DNA from: Primula veris
Taxonomy: Eukaryota; Streptophyta; Magnoliopsida; Ericales; Primulaceae
DNA: 64,000 bases
Direction of reading: 5' to 3'
NCBI GenBank assembly: GCA_963682055.1
Contig: OY821745.1
Location: 10,857,501-10,921,500 of the forward strand
Part shown: piece after piece, positions 21,801 to 33,946 of the stretch
Layout: each line of letters opens with the position of its first letter
How positions within the stretch are numbered: the stretch's first letter is position 1
Made by a program: the position numbers and the translations under genes
Notes under the pieces: model-generated
Told to the model about the DNA's origin: nothing
What the model saw: the letters and a program-made list of their open reading frames with translations, nothing else
Databases searched by the model: none

Positions 21801-23284
21801 TCGAGAAATACAAGGCTAGGCTTGTAGTGAAAGGTTTTAGACAAACCGAAGGTGTCGACTATTTCGACACCTATGCTCCTGTCTCCAGGAAGACGTCAAT
21901 CCGGATAGTCATTGCTCTCGCAGCACTGTTCGATCTGGAAATACATCAAATGGATGTTAAAACGGCGTTCTTGAATGGTGAGTTGGAAGAGGAAATTTAC
22001 ATGGAACAACCGGAAGGGTTTGTGGTTCCAGGTAAAGCTCACAAGGTGTGTAAACTTGTGAAGTCCTTGTATGGACTTAAACAAGCACCTAAACAATGGC
22101 ACGAAAAATTTGATAGAGTGATGCTATCAAACGGTTTTCGGATAAACGAATGTGACAAATGCGTCTACGTAAAAGGAAATGAAAAGGACTACGTGGTAGT
22201 CTGCCTCTACGTAGATGACATGATTATAATAGGGAGTATTGATAACATCAACTCCACTAAGAAAATGTTGTCACAAAAATTCGAGATGAAAGACTTGGGT
22301 GTCGCTGATGTTATACTTGGTATGAAAATTACCAAGACATCAGACGGATATGCGCTATCTCAAACTCACTATGTCAGACAGATGCTTGACAAATTTGATA
22401 AAGATAGTAGAGCTACATCCAGAACTCCGATAGAGATCTCAACCACCCTGAAAAAGAACTTTGGGGAGAGTGTGAGACAATTGGAATATTCTCGAATAAT
22501 AGGCAGTCTGATGTACGTCATGAACTGTACTAGACCAGACATAGCCAACTCAGTGAGTAGACTGAGTAGGTACACCAGTAATCCCAATGAGGAACACTGG
22601 AAGGCCATCATGAGACTTCTCAGATACATGAGATACACAGCAGACCGAGGGTTGCATTATACCAGATATCCAGCTGTACTGGAAGGGTATTCTGATGCAA
22701 ACTGGATCTCGGATTCCAACAGTACACGATCCACTAGCGGATATGTGTTCGTGATGGGAGGAGCAGCTGTCTCATGGAGATCATCCAAGCAGACGTGCAT
22801 AGCTAGATCAACTATGGAATCTGAGTTCATAGCGTTGGATCTAGCAACAGAAGAGGCTGATTGGCTGAGAAGCTTTCTGGAAGGAATTCCAATGTGGCCG
22901 AAACCTGTCCCAGCAATAAGCATGCACTGCGATAGTCAGTCGGCTATTGGACGGGCGCAGGATCATATGTATAATGGAAAGTCCCGACATATTCGTCGGA
23001 GACATAAATCCGTAAGAGAATTGTTAGCTAACGGTGTGGTGTCCTTAGATTTTGTGAGATCTAAAGACAATATAGCGGATCCATTTACAAAAGGCTTGAC
23101 TCAGGTAGGAGTTGAAGTTTCATCGAGGGGAATGGGGTTGAAGCCCATTAAACTGGAAACCTCCTCAGAGGCAACCCAACCCGAACTGGATTCTCCAGCG
23201 TCGGGTTCAACGGGAAAACCGAACTGTGGGGGTGACCGAACAAAGCACTCGGGAACTTCAGTTCCCAGCCCATTTCTAGGATGA
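18881..23284 (+). pseudogene. Copia gag-pol polyprotein, two in-frame nonsense codons
   Basis: One frame of about 1467 codons from the ATG at 18881. Order: alanine-rich N-terminus (about residues 30-90), gag UBN2-like region (FKGNNFKRWQQKM), CCHC knuckle CFVCNKPGHRAADC (19889-19930), protease WWLDTGATSHIC (catalytic Asp at 20117), pre-integrase LWHGRLGHVN, integrase HTDVCDL and RSDRGGEY with downstream E, RT with YVDDMI (22208-22225), RNase H GYSDANW, and C-terminus [15 protein letters not shown] at 19253-19255 breaks gag and a TAA at 21536-21538 lies between integrase and RT; the frame is otherwise intact. In this family the products form the particle and copy and integrate the RNA. As written the element could only move with help or readthrough. 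Confidence 0.95.
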
Positions 23285-23737
23285 AAGAGTGATAGACCTA
23301 GACCATCTTAAGGGTGAGCATGAGGCTCTTAATGAAAACAAGTATCTCGAAGATCGAGAGGGGTGAGTCAGGACACCCTTGACTTGAAATCACCTATGAC
23401 GAGTGTGTATGGCCGATACTATGTGATGAGCCATGGGCTAAATCACTAGAGCACTCGGTTGAACTTTGCCAAGGCAGTCCACGGCCAAATATGGACAACA
23501 ACCAAAGGGCTTAGTAAGTGGTGTAGAGGGGACACTGTGTGCGCATTACCCTGGTATGCACAAACGCTAAAGGGTTCAAGGCTTAAAGGCTACCCAATAG
23601 TAGCATATCAGATTTTACGTCACTACGGCAGGTTCAAGGCGCGCGCTACCTGTCCTTATGCAGTGAACTCTTACGGTTTTCTCTCGTATGCATTTAGGAG
23701 CATTTTATTTTCAGCCAATTGCATTCATGTGGGGGAT
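23285..23737 (+). other. 3' untranslated internal region and polypurine tract (unit 2)
   Basis: Same as 16449-16901. It ends in the polypurine tract GTGGGGGAT (23729-23737) adjoining LTR C. Confidence 0.85.
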
Positions 23738-25343
23738 TGTTGGAAAAACATGTGAAAACATGGGTGTTTCCGAATGGTCACTGGACCAACTTCGAGTCAT
23801 TATTTCGTGTAACAGCGCTGAGTTGTTTATACCGTAATCAACGTGGTTGAGTAGCCCGTGTGACGAGCTTCGTAACGGTATATCACATGACCTATTCGGA
23901 GAATGGGTGTGAATACAAATTGGCTTCAAAGTTGGTACCTCGGAAGCTCAAATCTGGAAAAACGAAATGGTTAATGAGAAAAACCATTTAGTATAATCCC
24001 ATATTGGAAGATTAAGAGTTAATCTTACAATATATATACCATACCAACCCATGTAGTTATTAAACTAACATGTCCACATACACCTAAGAGTATTAGTGTG
24101 TACCACACACGCGCGCTCGCTCGTGTCTCGTGTCTCGTGTCTCGGGTCTCGGGTCTCGGGCTCGGGCACGGGCACGGGCACGGGCGTGGGCGTGGGCTTG
24201 GGCTTGGGCTTGGGCTTGGGCTTGGGCTTGGGATTTGGGATTTGGGATTTGGGATTTGGGATTTGGGATTTGGGGAATGTCTCGGGTCTCGGGTCTCGGG
24301 TCTTGGGTCTTGGGTCTTGGGTCCAAACCCGAATAGGGAGTTTTGTATAAAATACAAAAGGAGTCCCTAGAGTTTCCAGCAAGAGAAACGTCAGCAATGA
24401 ATGAGAGTAAATGCTGCGGTTTCAGAATTGATTGAGCGGATTCTGGGGGTGTAACTCCCAGAATTAAAGACCAACATTTATGGTTGCGGTTTCAGTAGAG
24501 CCTATAAAAGGCAGCCATCCCCCTCTCATTTCAGTACACCTTCATACACACAACTCACAGCATAAGCATACACTTAGTGAGAGAGAACCGCACCATCAAC
24601 AGCTCGACCTGTGGTTCGGTGCCGGTTTCCATACGAGCCACTCTGAGATAGAAGTTGTACCTTGGGAACAAAGTCCCGAAACCAGAAACCTTTAAAGGTG
24701 GTTCGGGAAATATTGTTTAAGGGAAACTGCTCAGCAGTTGCCTCTTCTTTTAATTTCTGTTATTTACTTTTCAGTCCTTTATTATTCTGTCCATTTAATT
24801 TCAGTACTGTTTCCCTTTTGTATTTTTTCTTTCCAGTACCTTTAGTTTCTGTAATTTACATTTCAGTCTTTCCTATTCTGTAATTTACTTTCCTGTAATT
24901 TAATTTCCAGTATTTACATAACAGTCCGGGCAGTTTATTTAATAACAGTCCGGGCAGTTTTTTTATTCGTTAAAACCAGTCCAGTTTGTTTTATTTACAA
25001 AACCAGTCCGGCAGTTTTTTATTTGTTAAAACCAGTCCGGCAGTTTGTTTAAAACCAGTCCGGCAGTTTTTTATTTGTTAAAACAGTCCGGCAGTTTGTT
25101 TAAAACAGTCCGGCAGTTTCTTTTTCTTGTTAAAACAGTCCGGCAGTTTGTTTTATTTACAAAACAGTCCGGCAGTTTTTATTTGTTGAAACCAGTCCAG
25201 CAGTTTAATTTAATTCTGTACGAGTCAGGAATTGTAATTCATATTCCAATTGTGAGAAATAAAGTGTTATTTCCATTGCGTTCCTGTCTTTTATATTATT
25301 GTCCTTTTCTTTATCGTATTCGAAATAGTACCAAAGACAAACA
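23738..25343 (+). repeat. LTR C (3' LTR), 1606 bp
   Basis: Ends TGTTGG and ACAAACA. TATAAAAG is at 24503-24510, AATAAA at 25258-25263, the G-rich array at 24128-24327 and the CAGTCCGGCAGTTT array at 24918-25203. It is near-identical to LTR B outside the G-rich array, which shows that the insertion is recent. Confidence 0.93.
24128..24327 (+). repeat. G-rich tandem array in LTR C
   Basis: Same unit types as LTR B but with different counts (two GGGCGT, six GGGCTT, six GGGATTT, fewer GGGTCTT), although the rest of the two LTRs is almost identical. Confidence 0.9.
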
Positions 25344-25349
25344 AGGTAG
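25344..25349. repeat. Target-site duplication, right (AGGTAG)
   Basis: Matches 14115-14120 exactly. Confidence 0.8.
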
Positions 25350-25698
25350 CCCAAGAGACATTCTCACGAAGTCTGGACAAGCCGAAAGGAAGCATAACCA
25401 TCCCCGAAGGCCTGATTCGCGAAACAGACGTTCTAGAAGCAGGGTGATCGATCAGCCGGATCGGAGAACTTGATTGGTCATAGACAGTATTAATTTGAAA
25501 AATTAGAAAGATAGAGTTTGTTATCGAATGGTAATTCATACAGAATAGAGCTTTTAAAAAGTAACCTGAACATGCTGAACACGCACATTAGAAATCAGAG
25601 AGGGGATTTGAGGCTCCACCAAGTGCCTATAATCAGATTATTTCTGTTGTTGTTTGGATACTTCTTAATTTTTTTCATTTAAGCACAAACCATAAACG
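25350..25698. other. Non-coding spacer after the copia complex
   Basis: This is the continuation of the pre-insertion DNA. It includes CGATCGATC-like and CCGGATCGG stretches reminiscent of decayed gypsy elements. No gene seen. Confidence 0.5.
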
Positions 25699-26430
25699 TT
25701 ATATCCATAATAATGATGTTAATATCATAATGAGTGGTGTCATGCCTGATACTATTTCTAAGTTTCCAATGGAGTAAATAGAAGTAGTAAAAATTAGCTT
25801 ATCCAGAGTGGAGGAGAGGCTATCACCTTTGAAAATGTCACTTGCCCATTTAATCCATTCGGCCCAAGTGGTAGAGTTGCTGATGAAACCGTCTTTGCGC
25901 AGAAAAATTGTAATAATCTTCCTTGAAATGGGGCACTTAAAAAACAAGTGATTAGTAGTCTCAACCTCATCATTTCATAAAACGCATGTATTATTAAGAT
26001 GAGGGTACCAAATAGACAATTTGTCCAAAGTGGGGAGTTTATCCAAAATAGCTCGCCAACAAATCATACTACACTTAGGAATGCGCTTTTTAAACAAAAT
26101 AATCTTATGCCAAGCCACAGTGTTACCCTTGATTCTCATATGGTTCCAAATAGTTTTAACATTGACGGAGTCATTATTCAAGGACCAGGTAATCTTGTCA
26201 TTATAACCAGGGTAGATGATGGGATGAGGGAGGATGGCAATATTTTCAACAAATGCACTAGTATTCCTGTTAGGCCAAGACCAATTACCATTAGAAATGA
26301 TAGTATAGTTAGCATAGTTGTTAGACTGACAACTCACTTGTTCGCTTTCTTGATCGTTGTAAACACCGTGAAAACACAAAGACGTTCTAGCATAACTAGC
26401 GTGTTCCCCATAATCGATCTTGGGTAACCT
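25699..26430 (-). pseudogene. LINE ORF2 C-terminal fragment with zf-RVT domain
   Basis: The antisense frame reads SWPNRNTSAF, then ITWSLNNDSVNVKTIWNHM, WHKIILFKKRIPKCSMICWRA and LPTLDKLSIWYPHLNNTCVL. This is the zinc-binding region found after RT in plant L1-type LINEs. An in-frame TGA at 25975-25977 replaces the expected Cys of CVLC, and the frame continues as NDEVETTNHLFFKCPISRK, the second half of the zinc site. The RT core and endonuclease are absent. This is a short, broken LINE remnant. Confidence 0.85.
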
Positions 26431-27151
26431 TCATGTTTATTTACTGCAACTACCGCCGTACTCCTGCGACGTCCTCCATCATTAAAAAAACACAAAGGCC
26501 AGTCAATTTCTCCCTCACTTGATCCACACCTTATAAAATTGTTATTGTATATACTCTTCGCGGCCTGGGTTTTGAAAACACTTTATGGGTTATGAGTAGT
26601 ATTACTGTAATTCAAATCAAAGAGAGCGGATCAACTAATCCAGGTAAATCTTTTTCAAAGTCATCTTCTTCAAAGTAACCAAAGTATATATAAAGCTATA
26701 GTGAACAGTTTTTTATAACCAAATTATCTTCAAAAACCAAAGTATATAGTATCATACAACAAATTGGTAGAAAAGTTTTTTTGGAAAAAAATGATTTTTA
26801 GTAAAATTGACCGTTTAGGGGATTTTTTTTCATCTTTTTAATTTTTTAGGTAAGTATTTATGATGAATATTAGAATATTTATTCTTTTAATATATTTTAT
26901 GTTTAGAAAGAGAGAAAGTAGTTATTGAGTTTTTTTGAATATTTAAGTGAGTGGTTTTTAAGAAATAAATTAAAAGTGAGGATTGCCCACAAGTTTTATT
27001 TATAGTGAGTTTAAAATGGTGCTCCGACCTTATTACAACAACTAAAATCAATCTAAGAATTGATACCGGAACTTATGTAACTTGTGGGTAACACCAATAC
27101 CAAAGCGATTCTATCAATAAATGGATGATGACCAACACCAATCCTTATATC
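26431..27151. other. Non-coding AT-rich spacer
   Basis: No gene or element recognised. It leads into the second copy of block A. Confidence 0.5.
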
Positions 27152-27450
27152 TTCCAAACCCAGGTAACTGCTGAATTTCCAACATCTCATTTAATTACCT
27201 CTTTGTAACTTTACTTTTTTACAAAGGCTTATAACCTAATCAGCTTATTCTCCCTTATAATCGCATAGTAACTAACATCTACCATATTCGCCATATAGTC
27301 ATATGGGTCGTAATAATTATTTATAGATCTAGCCTTGCTTCTAGTGCTATATCTATGTGTTTTTATTTTTCTTTCTTCCCTCGGTAATTTAATTCCCTTC
27401 TATTTTGTAATTTTTCTCTTCTTTTCTTCTTTTTCATCGACCTCAGTTTC

Positions 27451-27860
27451 TCAATTAGATGAGTAGAGGTCCACAGTTAGTTCACCTTCATTTAGATTAA
27501 TATGCTCATTTTCTGAATGTTGGCTTGTCGCATCTGAGTTCAAATACTTAATTTGATCTTCGTCTCCACGTGAGGTTACAGGATGGACAGGTGCACCTTT
27601 TAGCCGTAGTTGAGATTCATTCGCAATAGAGGATAAATCTATAATTCTGTTTAGGTTGTGTGATTCAGGAACAAATTTAGTAAAGTGTAGAATTTCCAAG
27701 GTTTTTGGATCTCTTATGCAGATTTGTAAAGGAAAAGCCTCGACACTTTGGTTGTTATGAGTGTCTAAATTCACGTTGTCAATAATAGCAAGAGTATTAC
27801 TAGTGTTTCCTGGGATGTTTTCACTTGACTTTTCTAAATTTATTTGCAGTTATCATTAAC
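27451..27860 (-). pseudogene. Copy of the hypothetical 136-aa ORF, N-terminus frameshifted
   Basis: 107 codons match 300-710 with a few substitutions. The start region (about 27825-27860) carries a small indel that removes the original ATG frame. Family unknown. Confidence 0.4.
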
Positions 27861-28334
27861 TTTTCTTGTTGTATCATGATTCAAATAAGTGATTAGACCA
27901 TAAAATAATAAATTTTGGGTGTTAATATGATATGAATTAGCGTAGTTTTGTTGACATTTAGGCTTGTTTAAGCCATGTTTTGTGTTTTTCTGTGTTTTTC
28001 CGGTTTACTTGCAGTTGTTTACATCTTTACTGGAAAAAGCATGGAATTAGCGCAAAAACAAGACAAGCACGCAAAAACACCAAATAAATGGCCAAATGAG
28101 AAGATTTCATAACACAAATGACCTCTAATTCAACACCAATAAGTTACAAAATGAAATCAAGTCAAGATAGAGTAAATAAGCTTCTAGAAGCTTGACTTGA
28201 CCGGTCAGATTGACCGGTCAGGTGCCGTTACATTTTAACTCCTCTAAGGACAAAACCTGTCTAGGCATCGTTAAAGACGTTGTATGTAGAGTGAGAGACT
28301 TCTTTTACACTGTAGACTCTGTTGTCATGGATTA

Positions 28335-28608
28335 GCCAATTATTGGAGGAAAGAATAATCAGTCGACAGTCATACTGGGTCGACCGTTCTTACGAACAAC
28401 TAAAGCTACCATTGATTATGAGAAGGATACACTCACTATAAGCAGTGGAGAAAAGTCTCTAACCTTGAAAATGAGTATGAGATCTAAAAAACCAAAGAAA
28501 AGTCGCACCAACCATACAAAAGTAGTTCTCATGGAGGTAGACGAGTCTGAAGAGGCACTCATAAAGGAGGCAAATGATAAGCTTACAAAGAAGAAAATGC
28601 CTTATTAG
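28335..28608 (+). pseudogene. C-terminal retropepsin fragment (copy 2)
   Basis: Duplicate of 1184-1457: QSTVILGRPFL, then TTKATIDYEKDTLTI and a basic tail. The catalytic half is missing and a stop precedes it. Confidence 0.6.
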
Positions 28609-28916
28609 AGGAGGAATAAGAAAAATGTAGAAAATGTGTCGGAAACACCTAAGGAAAAAGGAGAGAAGCTCAAACAAGTACCCCAAAAGAAACCCGCAAA
28701 AGCTTGGAACGATAAGGATAGAAGAGTTGTCAAGAATGACAATCATGTGAGAAGAGCTCTCTTCACAGACAACGAGACCCTCATTACAGGCATGATGATG
28801 TATCGCAAGATGTAAACCCTCATGGATTACCACTCCACCTACCATATTATATGGGAAGGTTTCTCAAGCTGCCACGCAATCGATCCACATGAGGAATTGG
28901 TTACCTAACGGTAACC

Positions 28917-29579
28917 ATGGTCATAGGCGTCTACCCCATGGATAGAGTCTTAATAGATACGGGGGCATTTGCAAATATAATGGCCGCTAAAATCTTCTAT
29001 GGACTTGGTCTCACTAAGGTACATCACTACGACAAAAGGATAATGATGGCCAACGGTCGAAAGTCAGGGAAGGCTAAGGGAGCCAAGAAGTTAAGTTGTA
29101 GAATTGGTGATTTCATATATATCTTAGACTTCATTGTCTATAATATACTCCTTGAACAATCTCATAACCGACTTAACAAAGTCATATTGGGGGCGCCATT
29201 CTTGAAAGCATCACAAGCCATCATCAACTACAAGGAACATGATGTGACTATACATTGTGGAAATAAATACAAGATTTTCGGGATTCCATCTTTTATGGGA
29301 GGAATTCAATTTTTTCACGACACATCATTCCGGAAGCACTCAAGGAGTACCGTCGCACTATGCAAATCAAACTTCTTCAAAATATTAAGGAAGGCGAGTA
29401 AGTTTCTTTTCCTAGACCCGAGTCTTTCAACTAAGAAACTCAACATGGACGATATTAATGACGAGGATCCCGAGGAAGATCCTGAGGAGGATCCTGAGGA
29501 AGAGCTCGAGCAGGATCAGACATTAGTCACAAAGAGTGGTGAGGTAGAAAAGGACAAAGGTCCTCTTCCTTTTATCTAA
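28917..29579 (+). CDS. Stand-alone retropepsin-like ORF, 220 aa (Ty3/gypsy type)
   Basis: An uninterrupted ATG-to-stop frame. The catalytic motif LIDTGAFANIM lies near residue 12, and VILGAPFLKASQAIINYKE near residue 91 gives the C-terminal protease strand. Residues after 180 form an acidic repeat (DPEEDPEEDPEEELEQ), and the protein ends GPLPFI. Retropepsins act as dimers, and this chain has one DTG, as expected. No RT, integrase or gag is joined to it. The first copy has a premature stop in the acidic tail. It is most likely a relic whose frame survives by chance; a domesticated protease is possible but unsupported. Confidence 0.55.
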   Translation: MVIGVYPMDRVLIDTGAFANIMAAKIFYGLGLTKVHHYDKRIMMANGRKSGKAKGAKKLSCRIGDFIYILDFIVYNILLEQSHNRLNKVILGAPFLKASQAIINYKEHDVTIHCGNKYKIFGIPSFMGGIQFFHDTSFRKHSRSTVALCKSNFFKILRKASKFLFLDPSLSTKKLNMDDINDEDPEEDPEEDPEEELEQDQTLVTKSGEVEKDKGPLPFI

Positions 29580-29700
29580 TTCCACCACCATTCCACCATC
29601 ACTTCCATCTATAAATAACCGCCTTTTATTTTGTATATATTGTTTTGCATTTAGTTCACATAGAGTCTATTTGAGTTGACCAACTTCGATATTTTTCATT

Positions 29701-29740
29701 TCTCCCAACAGTGAGTACACTGTCGGTTTTAGTTGGGAGA
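29701..29740. other. Conserved hairpin in block A copy 2
   Basis: Identical to 2551-2590: a 9-bp TCTCCCAAC stem with a nested CAGTG/CACTG palindrome. Confidence 0.7.
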
Positions 29741-30133
29741 GATGATACATATTCATTGGTTACTCATGGAAATGTGAAGAATTTTTCAAAAATTGTGAAT
29801 ATATGTTTTTTTTTTCTTAGTTATTTTAAAACCCCCATTTGTCTTTTTTTTACTATTGAAAAATCCAAAAAAAAAATATTTTCAATCTTTATTTTTATCT
29901 CCTACTTTAGAGAATTTTTAAGAGTTTTAGATTTTACAGAGATTTTTTTCCACCCTTGCGTTTTATATGTTTTCTCGAGTGTTTTATTGGACAGCCGCAA
30001 GGATTTTTAGAAAACTTATCAAAATTGGGGTTTCTCGGACATAACCGGTAAGGTTGACCGGTCAACCTACTGCAGATTTGGACCAGAGCTGATTTAGCTT
30101 GAAATTCAGCCATTCACTCCGTCTCATTACCGG

Positions 30134-32748
30134 AAAAAAAAAAGAGCTTGTAGTTTCTACTTTCTAGATCGGTTCTTTTTTTCTAGCCAACAAACTATAA
30201 GGCATGTTGGGTAAAGTTTAGGTAAGATAATACTTATTTTGATACTTCTTAATGATAAAGATATTTCTGACCCGAAAAAAGAAAAGAAAAACACTATGTA
30301 CTAACTAGGTACTCTTTATTCCAAAGCTATCTTAGCAAATCATTGTTAAACATATAGAAGTATACAACCATTTCCAAACAAATTAATGAACGATGAAAAA
30401 CATGAGAATTGAACATTGACACGGCGAACTTACCATAACCTAATAAGATAAGAGTTCATAGACACTAAGATAGCGCAAGCAAAGGCAAACTTGTTGGTTT
30501 TGCCTTTCTTGGGAGGATCAAATCCGATCCCAGAAATTCCATCTCCGCTAGTCATTTCCTAGATAGGGGAGTGAGAGATTAGAGGAAGAATAAAGAGAGA
30601 TAAAGAGAGGGAAATTTAAATGGTTAAACACAATATAAATAGAAATATATATAGAGGATAGATATGCTAAATATAGAAGTTGAATAGAAGGCTTTAAACA
30701 AGTCAATGGATAAAGCTCCTGGTTAGAAAATTGTTTTTTTCTTTTTTCTGAACCTTGTGGGTGGTTAAGTGTTTCTGTTTTAGATTTAGTTTCGGATATA
30801 ATAGCGCAACACTTTCCAAATGAAGAGCGAAATAATGGGAGCAACGTCAATTACTAAAGGACAGACGTGGAATTTTAAATCTCCTTTTGTGTCTTCTATA
30901 ACACAAAATTAATTTAAAAAAAAAAAAACTAATTCGAGATGGATTATATTTTTCTTTTTGTGGGGGGCATGTGTGATGAACAAATAGTTTTATAAGGGAT
31001 ACGAATCGTTTGTTATATACTGAATGGATAAATTTACAAGGACAAATTACATTCACTAACAATCGAACTTTATTAAATGTTATAATTCTGGACACAAGAA
31101 TGGCCAATGTGCTTCAATTTTTTTATTTTGCTTGCGAAGGGTATTACACTTGGTGTTGGCAACTTATCACGTTAAACTTGCTTATATTACCAACCGACCA
31201 CAAACAATGCAGTATACTAAATATATACTTAGTTACATCAAGAGCTAGCTAACATTATAAGCTGGAACAGTAAAGTTTGGGGTAACTATGTATGTTTTCT
31301 AATCTGAACGACTAAAACTTAATGAAGCAAATGAAATAAGGAACGGTAACATGTTATCGTGAGAGTAGTCAGTTTTTGTACCAAACTACGAATTATCGAT
31401 TGTCCCATGTTCTGCTGTTCATATTAAAATATTAATAATATATTTACAGTACATCGCTTTATGATCCGATTATATGCCAAGATGTCAAGATATCATTTAT
31501 CATAGAGTAGTATTATAGACATAGATATAGAATTTGCCATACATTTCAATCAGCATTTGAAAGAGACCATACCAATTTATTTGTACTACCCACAATTGCC
31601 AATTAGCATTGTCTTAAGTTTAAGAAAAATTGTCCGTGCAATGCTGAAATATATATCTTGTTACAATGCTGAAATCTCCTAATTAAGAGTTCATTTGTCA
31701 TGTGATTAATTAAATACCAAAAATATGTTTTACTGCGACCTTCTAATTAACTGACTTTTGCACATCCTCAAAGCATGCCTTATAGTAAATAAACGTCCTA
31801 GTATCAAAAAAATCTTGATATTCACAGATGGTACTATCCAAATTACTAATGCAGATTAGAATAATTAACCGTGACCATCAATCACAATCAGAGAGAGAAA
31901 TAGGAGAATTATTTAGTCCGCTACGAGAACTCCTCTACATGTTTCTCTAGAAAGAGAGAGGTTCGTAGCCAAACAAATATTTCTCTTTCTTTCTTCCCCA
32001 AACAAATAACCGTTTCTTTCTATTGATGAACGGTCATTAAAAACTAAACAAATCTACATAAAAAAACTAAATAATTAAATACCAATTAAGCAATTTCCTT
32101 AACATCTCCCTCTCTCAGTCATTTTTAAAAAAAAATGTTAATTATTATTACAGAAAATTATAAGTATATACACTTTTTCTGGCAGCCTGTGTTTTAGAAC
32201 ACTTGTATGTCTTAGCGGCAAAGAATATAATTACTAATGGTAGCTGTTAGGTTAATTCTCAAGCCACAAGTTATTTTTACACCTTATTTCTCTTGGTACG
32301 TATTTTTTGATTTTTGTTAGCTTCGCAATCCTCTCTCTTCCTCTCTTTCCCCCTATCTCTGGACTGTTTCTAGTTTTTTTTTCCTTCTTTTTTTATAGAG
32401 AAACTAAGCCCTTCAAAGAAAAAAAAGAGAAACGATAACCGCCCACTGATTTCATTTTTTTTCCGGATCAAATCTTACTAGGGGGATCAAATAATATCAC
32501 TCATACACTCTTAACAAGATTCGAACTCTGAACTTATCGAAAAAAGATTCGAATGTACATTATCAATTCTCTAAGATGTTTTCCTAAATACAAGATTCGT
32601 CCATGCAGTCGGGATTGTACATTTAACTCGGAATCATTAATATAAAATAAAATGGAAGTACTGTTTTTGCTCTATAACTTTATCCACCTTCTGTTATTGC
32701 AGAAGTTTATGATTGGAAAAGGAAAGATGGGCAAAAAAAGTAGATCTG
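30134..32748. other. Non-coding AT-rich region
   Basis: No supportable gene on either strand. The ORFs here are under 100 codons, biased in composition and unlike known proteins. It contains purine-rich AGAGAGAAA/CTCTCTTTC stretches around 31890-32000 and 32330-32420. Confidence 0.55.
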
Positions 32749-33946
32749 TTAGGACCAGATTTCTGGCCCTTATACTATTTGTTGTCTATTGGTTTGAACT
32801 TAATAACTCTAGTTGAATGTTAATAATTGAAACAGCCTTTTGGTTTCAAGTAAGGTTGCAACCTCAGTTGCAACCACAGTTCCAACCTGCTGTTCTGCAG
32901 GATTCTGTTCAGTTCTTTAACTCTGCATTACTATTTTTTAATGATGATTAATTGTTTTAAAGTATGCAGGATATATTCTCATATGTTCTTAAAGATTTAG
33001 TTTATGTATATTGAGAATATTAAAGTGATAATAAAGATGTTTCCTAAAATATATAAACATATTAGTTTTTAAAGATATGTTTACTTTAAACTAGGCAATC
33101 TAAATCTCTAGTCTTATGCAAATTTTTATCACTTGTTTCAATCTATGATCTTTATCAAAATCAGTATAATACGTTTAAGATTGAATGAAATAAGAAGTTA
33201 ATGTTTCATATGTATATTTAGAAATATTTTATCTCTAAAAGATACTATCTTATATGTTCCTTGTTTTAGGAAAAGATTAACTGCTATTTCCAAGCTAGTT
33301 ATTAAACAGGTACTTTCTTATGAAGATTGAGGTCAATCCTACGATGAAGCATCTCGTGAAATATGGAAGGATTGAAGTCAATCAAAAGAGTCAAAAGCAA
33401 TCATCAAAGATCTTAAAGAAAAAAGATTGTTTTTACTTCGTTATATAATTGATAACTATGCTTGTAAAAAGTGTGTGTTCTAAATTATAAAGAACTCATT
33501 CTTGAGAGAATACACAGTGAGCTTTTAAAAGAAAACAATGGTGGGATGCCATTGATATTTTGAGTGATAGTTATAAGGTAAGAGCAATATAGAGATAGGC
33601 AGAAAAACCTAGAGTGAGTCTGAGAGTTTTTCATTAAGACTTGAATCCTATATTGTAAGCTTTTATAATATCATAATCTGGGTGAGTGCCCCGGAGACGT
33701 AGCCTAGTTGGGTGAAATCCGTTGTTAAATGTGCGTGTGATTTAATTCAAGTACATTTAACTTTATAAGTTCTGTCCATCATTATACTTAGGTTCCAACC
33801 TCAGTTGCAACTGTACTTGGAACCTGACTGCAAAACTGCAACTAGAACAGCGGATATGAATTTCAAGATCCCAAGTGTGAAGACCATAGAATTTTTAAAC
33901 TTAGCCAACGGAACTCGTTTTCAATTTCAATAAATCTTTCAGTTCT
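32749..33946 (+). mobile_element. Possible solo LTR-like sequence
   Basis: It begins TGTTAGGACC and ends near ACCCTACA. Inside are a TATA-like TTATATAATTG near 33440 and a GAGTGCCCCGGAGACGTAGC stretch (about 33682) of the kind seen near the 3' part of some plant copia LTRs. Repeated GGTTGCAACCTCAGTTGCAAC / GGTTCCAACCTCAG blocks lie near both ends. No clear target-site duplication was found, so the limits are uncertain. Confidence 0.35.

Larger units (their letters stand above)
14121..25343 (+). mobile_element. Ty1/copia retrotransposon complex with three LTRs (family 1)
   Basis: The order is truncated LTR (14121-14877), 3' half of pol with tail (14878-16901), full LTR (16902-18530), complete internal region (18531-23737), full LTR (23738-25343). 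One 6-bp direct repeat, AGGTAG, flanks the whole. LTR ends are TGTTGG and ACAAACA. The two pol 3' halves differ by a single noticed base (Leu in the first, Val in the second, at 16279/23115). Such structures arise by unequal recombination between LTRs or integration of a multimer, here followed by a deletion inside the first unit. Confidence 0.92.
27152..30133. repeat. Block A, copy 2
   Basis: Second copy of 1-2982, starting TTCCAAACCCAGGTAACTGC and ending after TCTCATTACCGG. Substitutions are scattered throughout, and the ORFs are kept to differing degrees. Confidence 0.9.
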
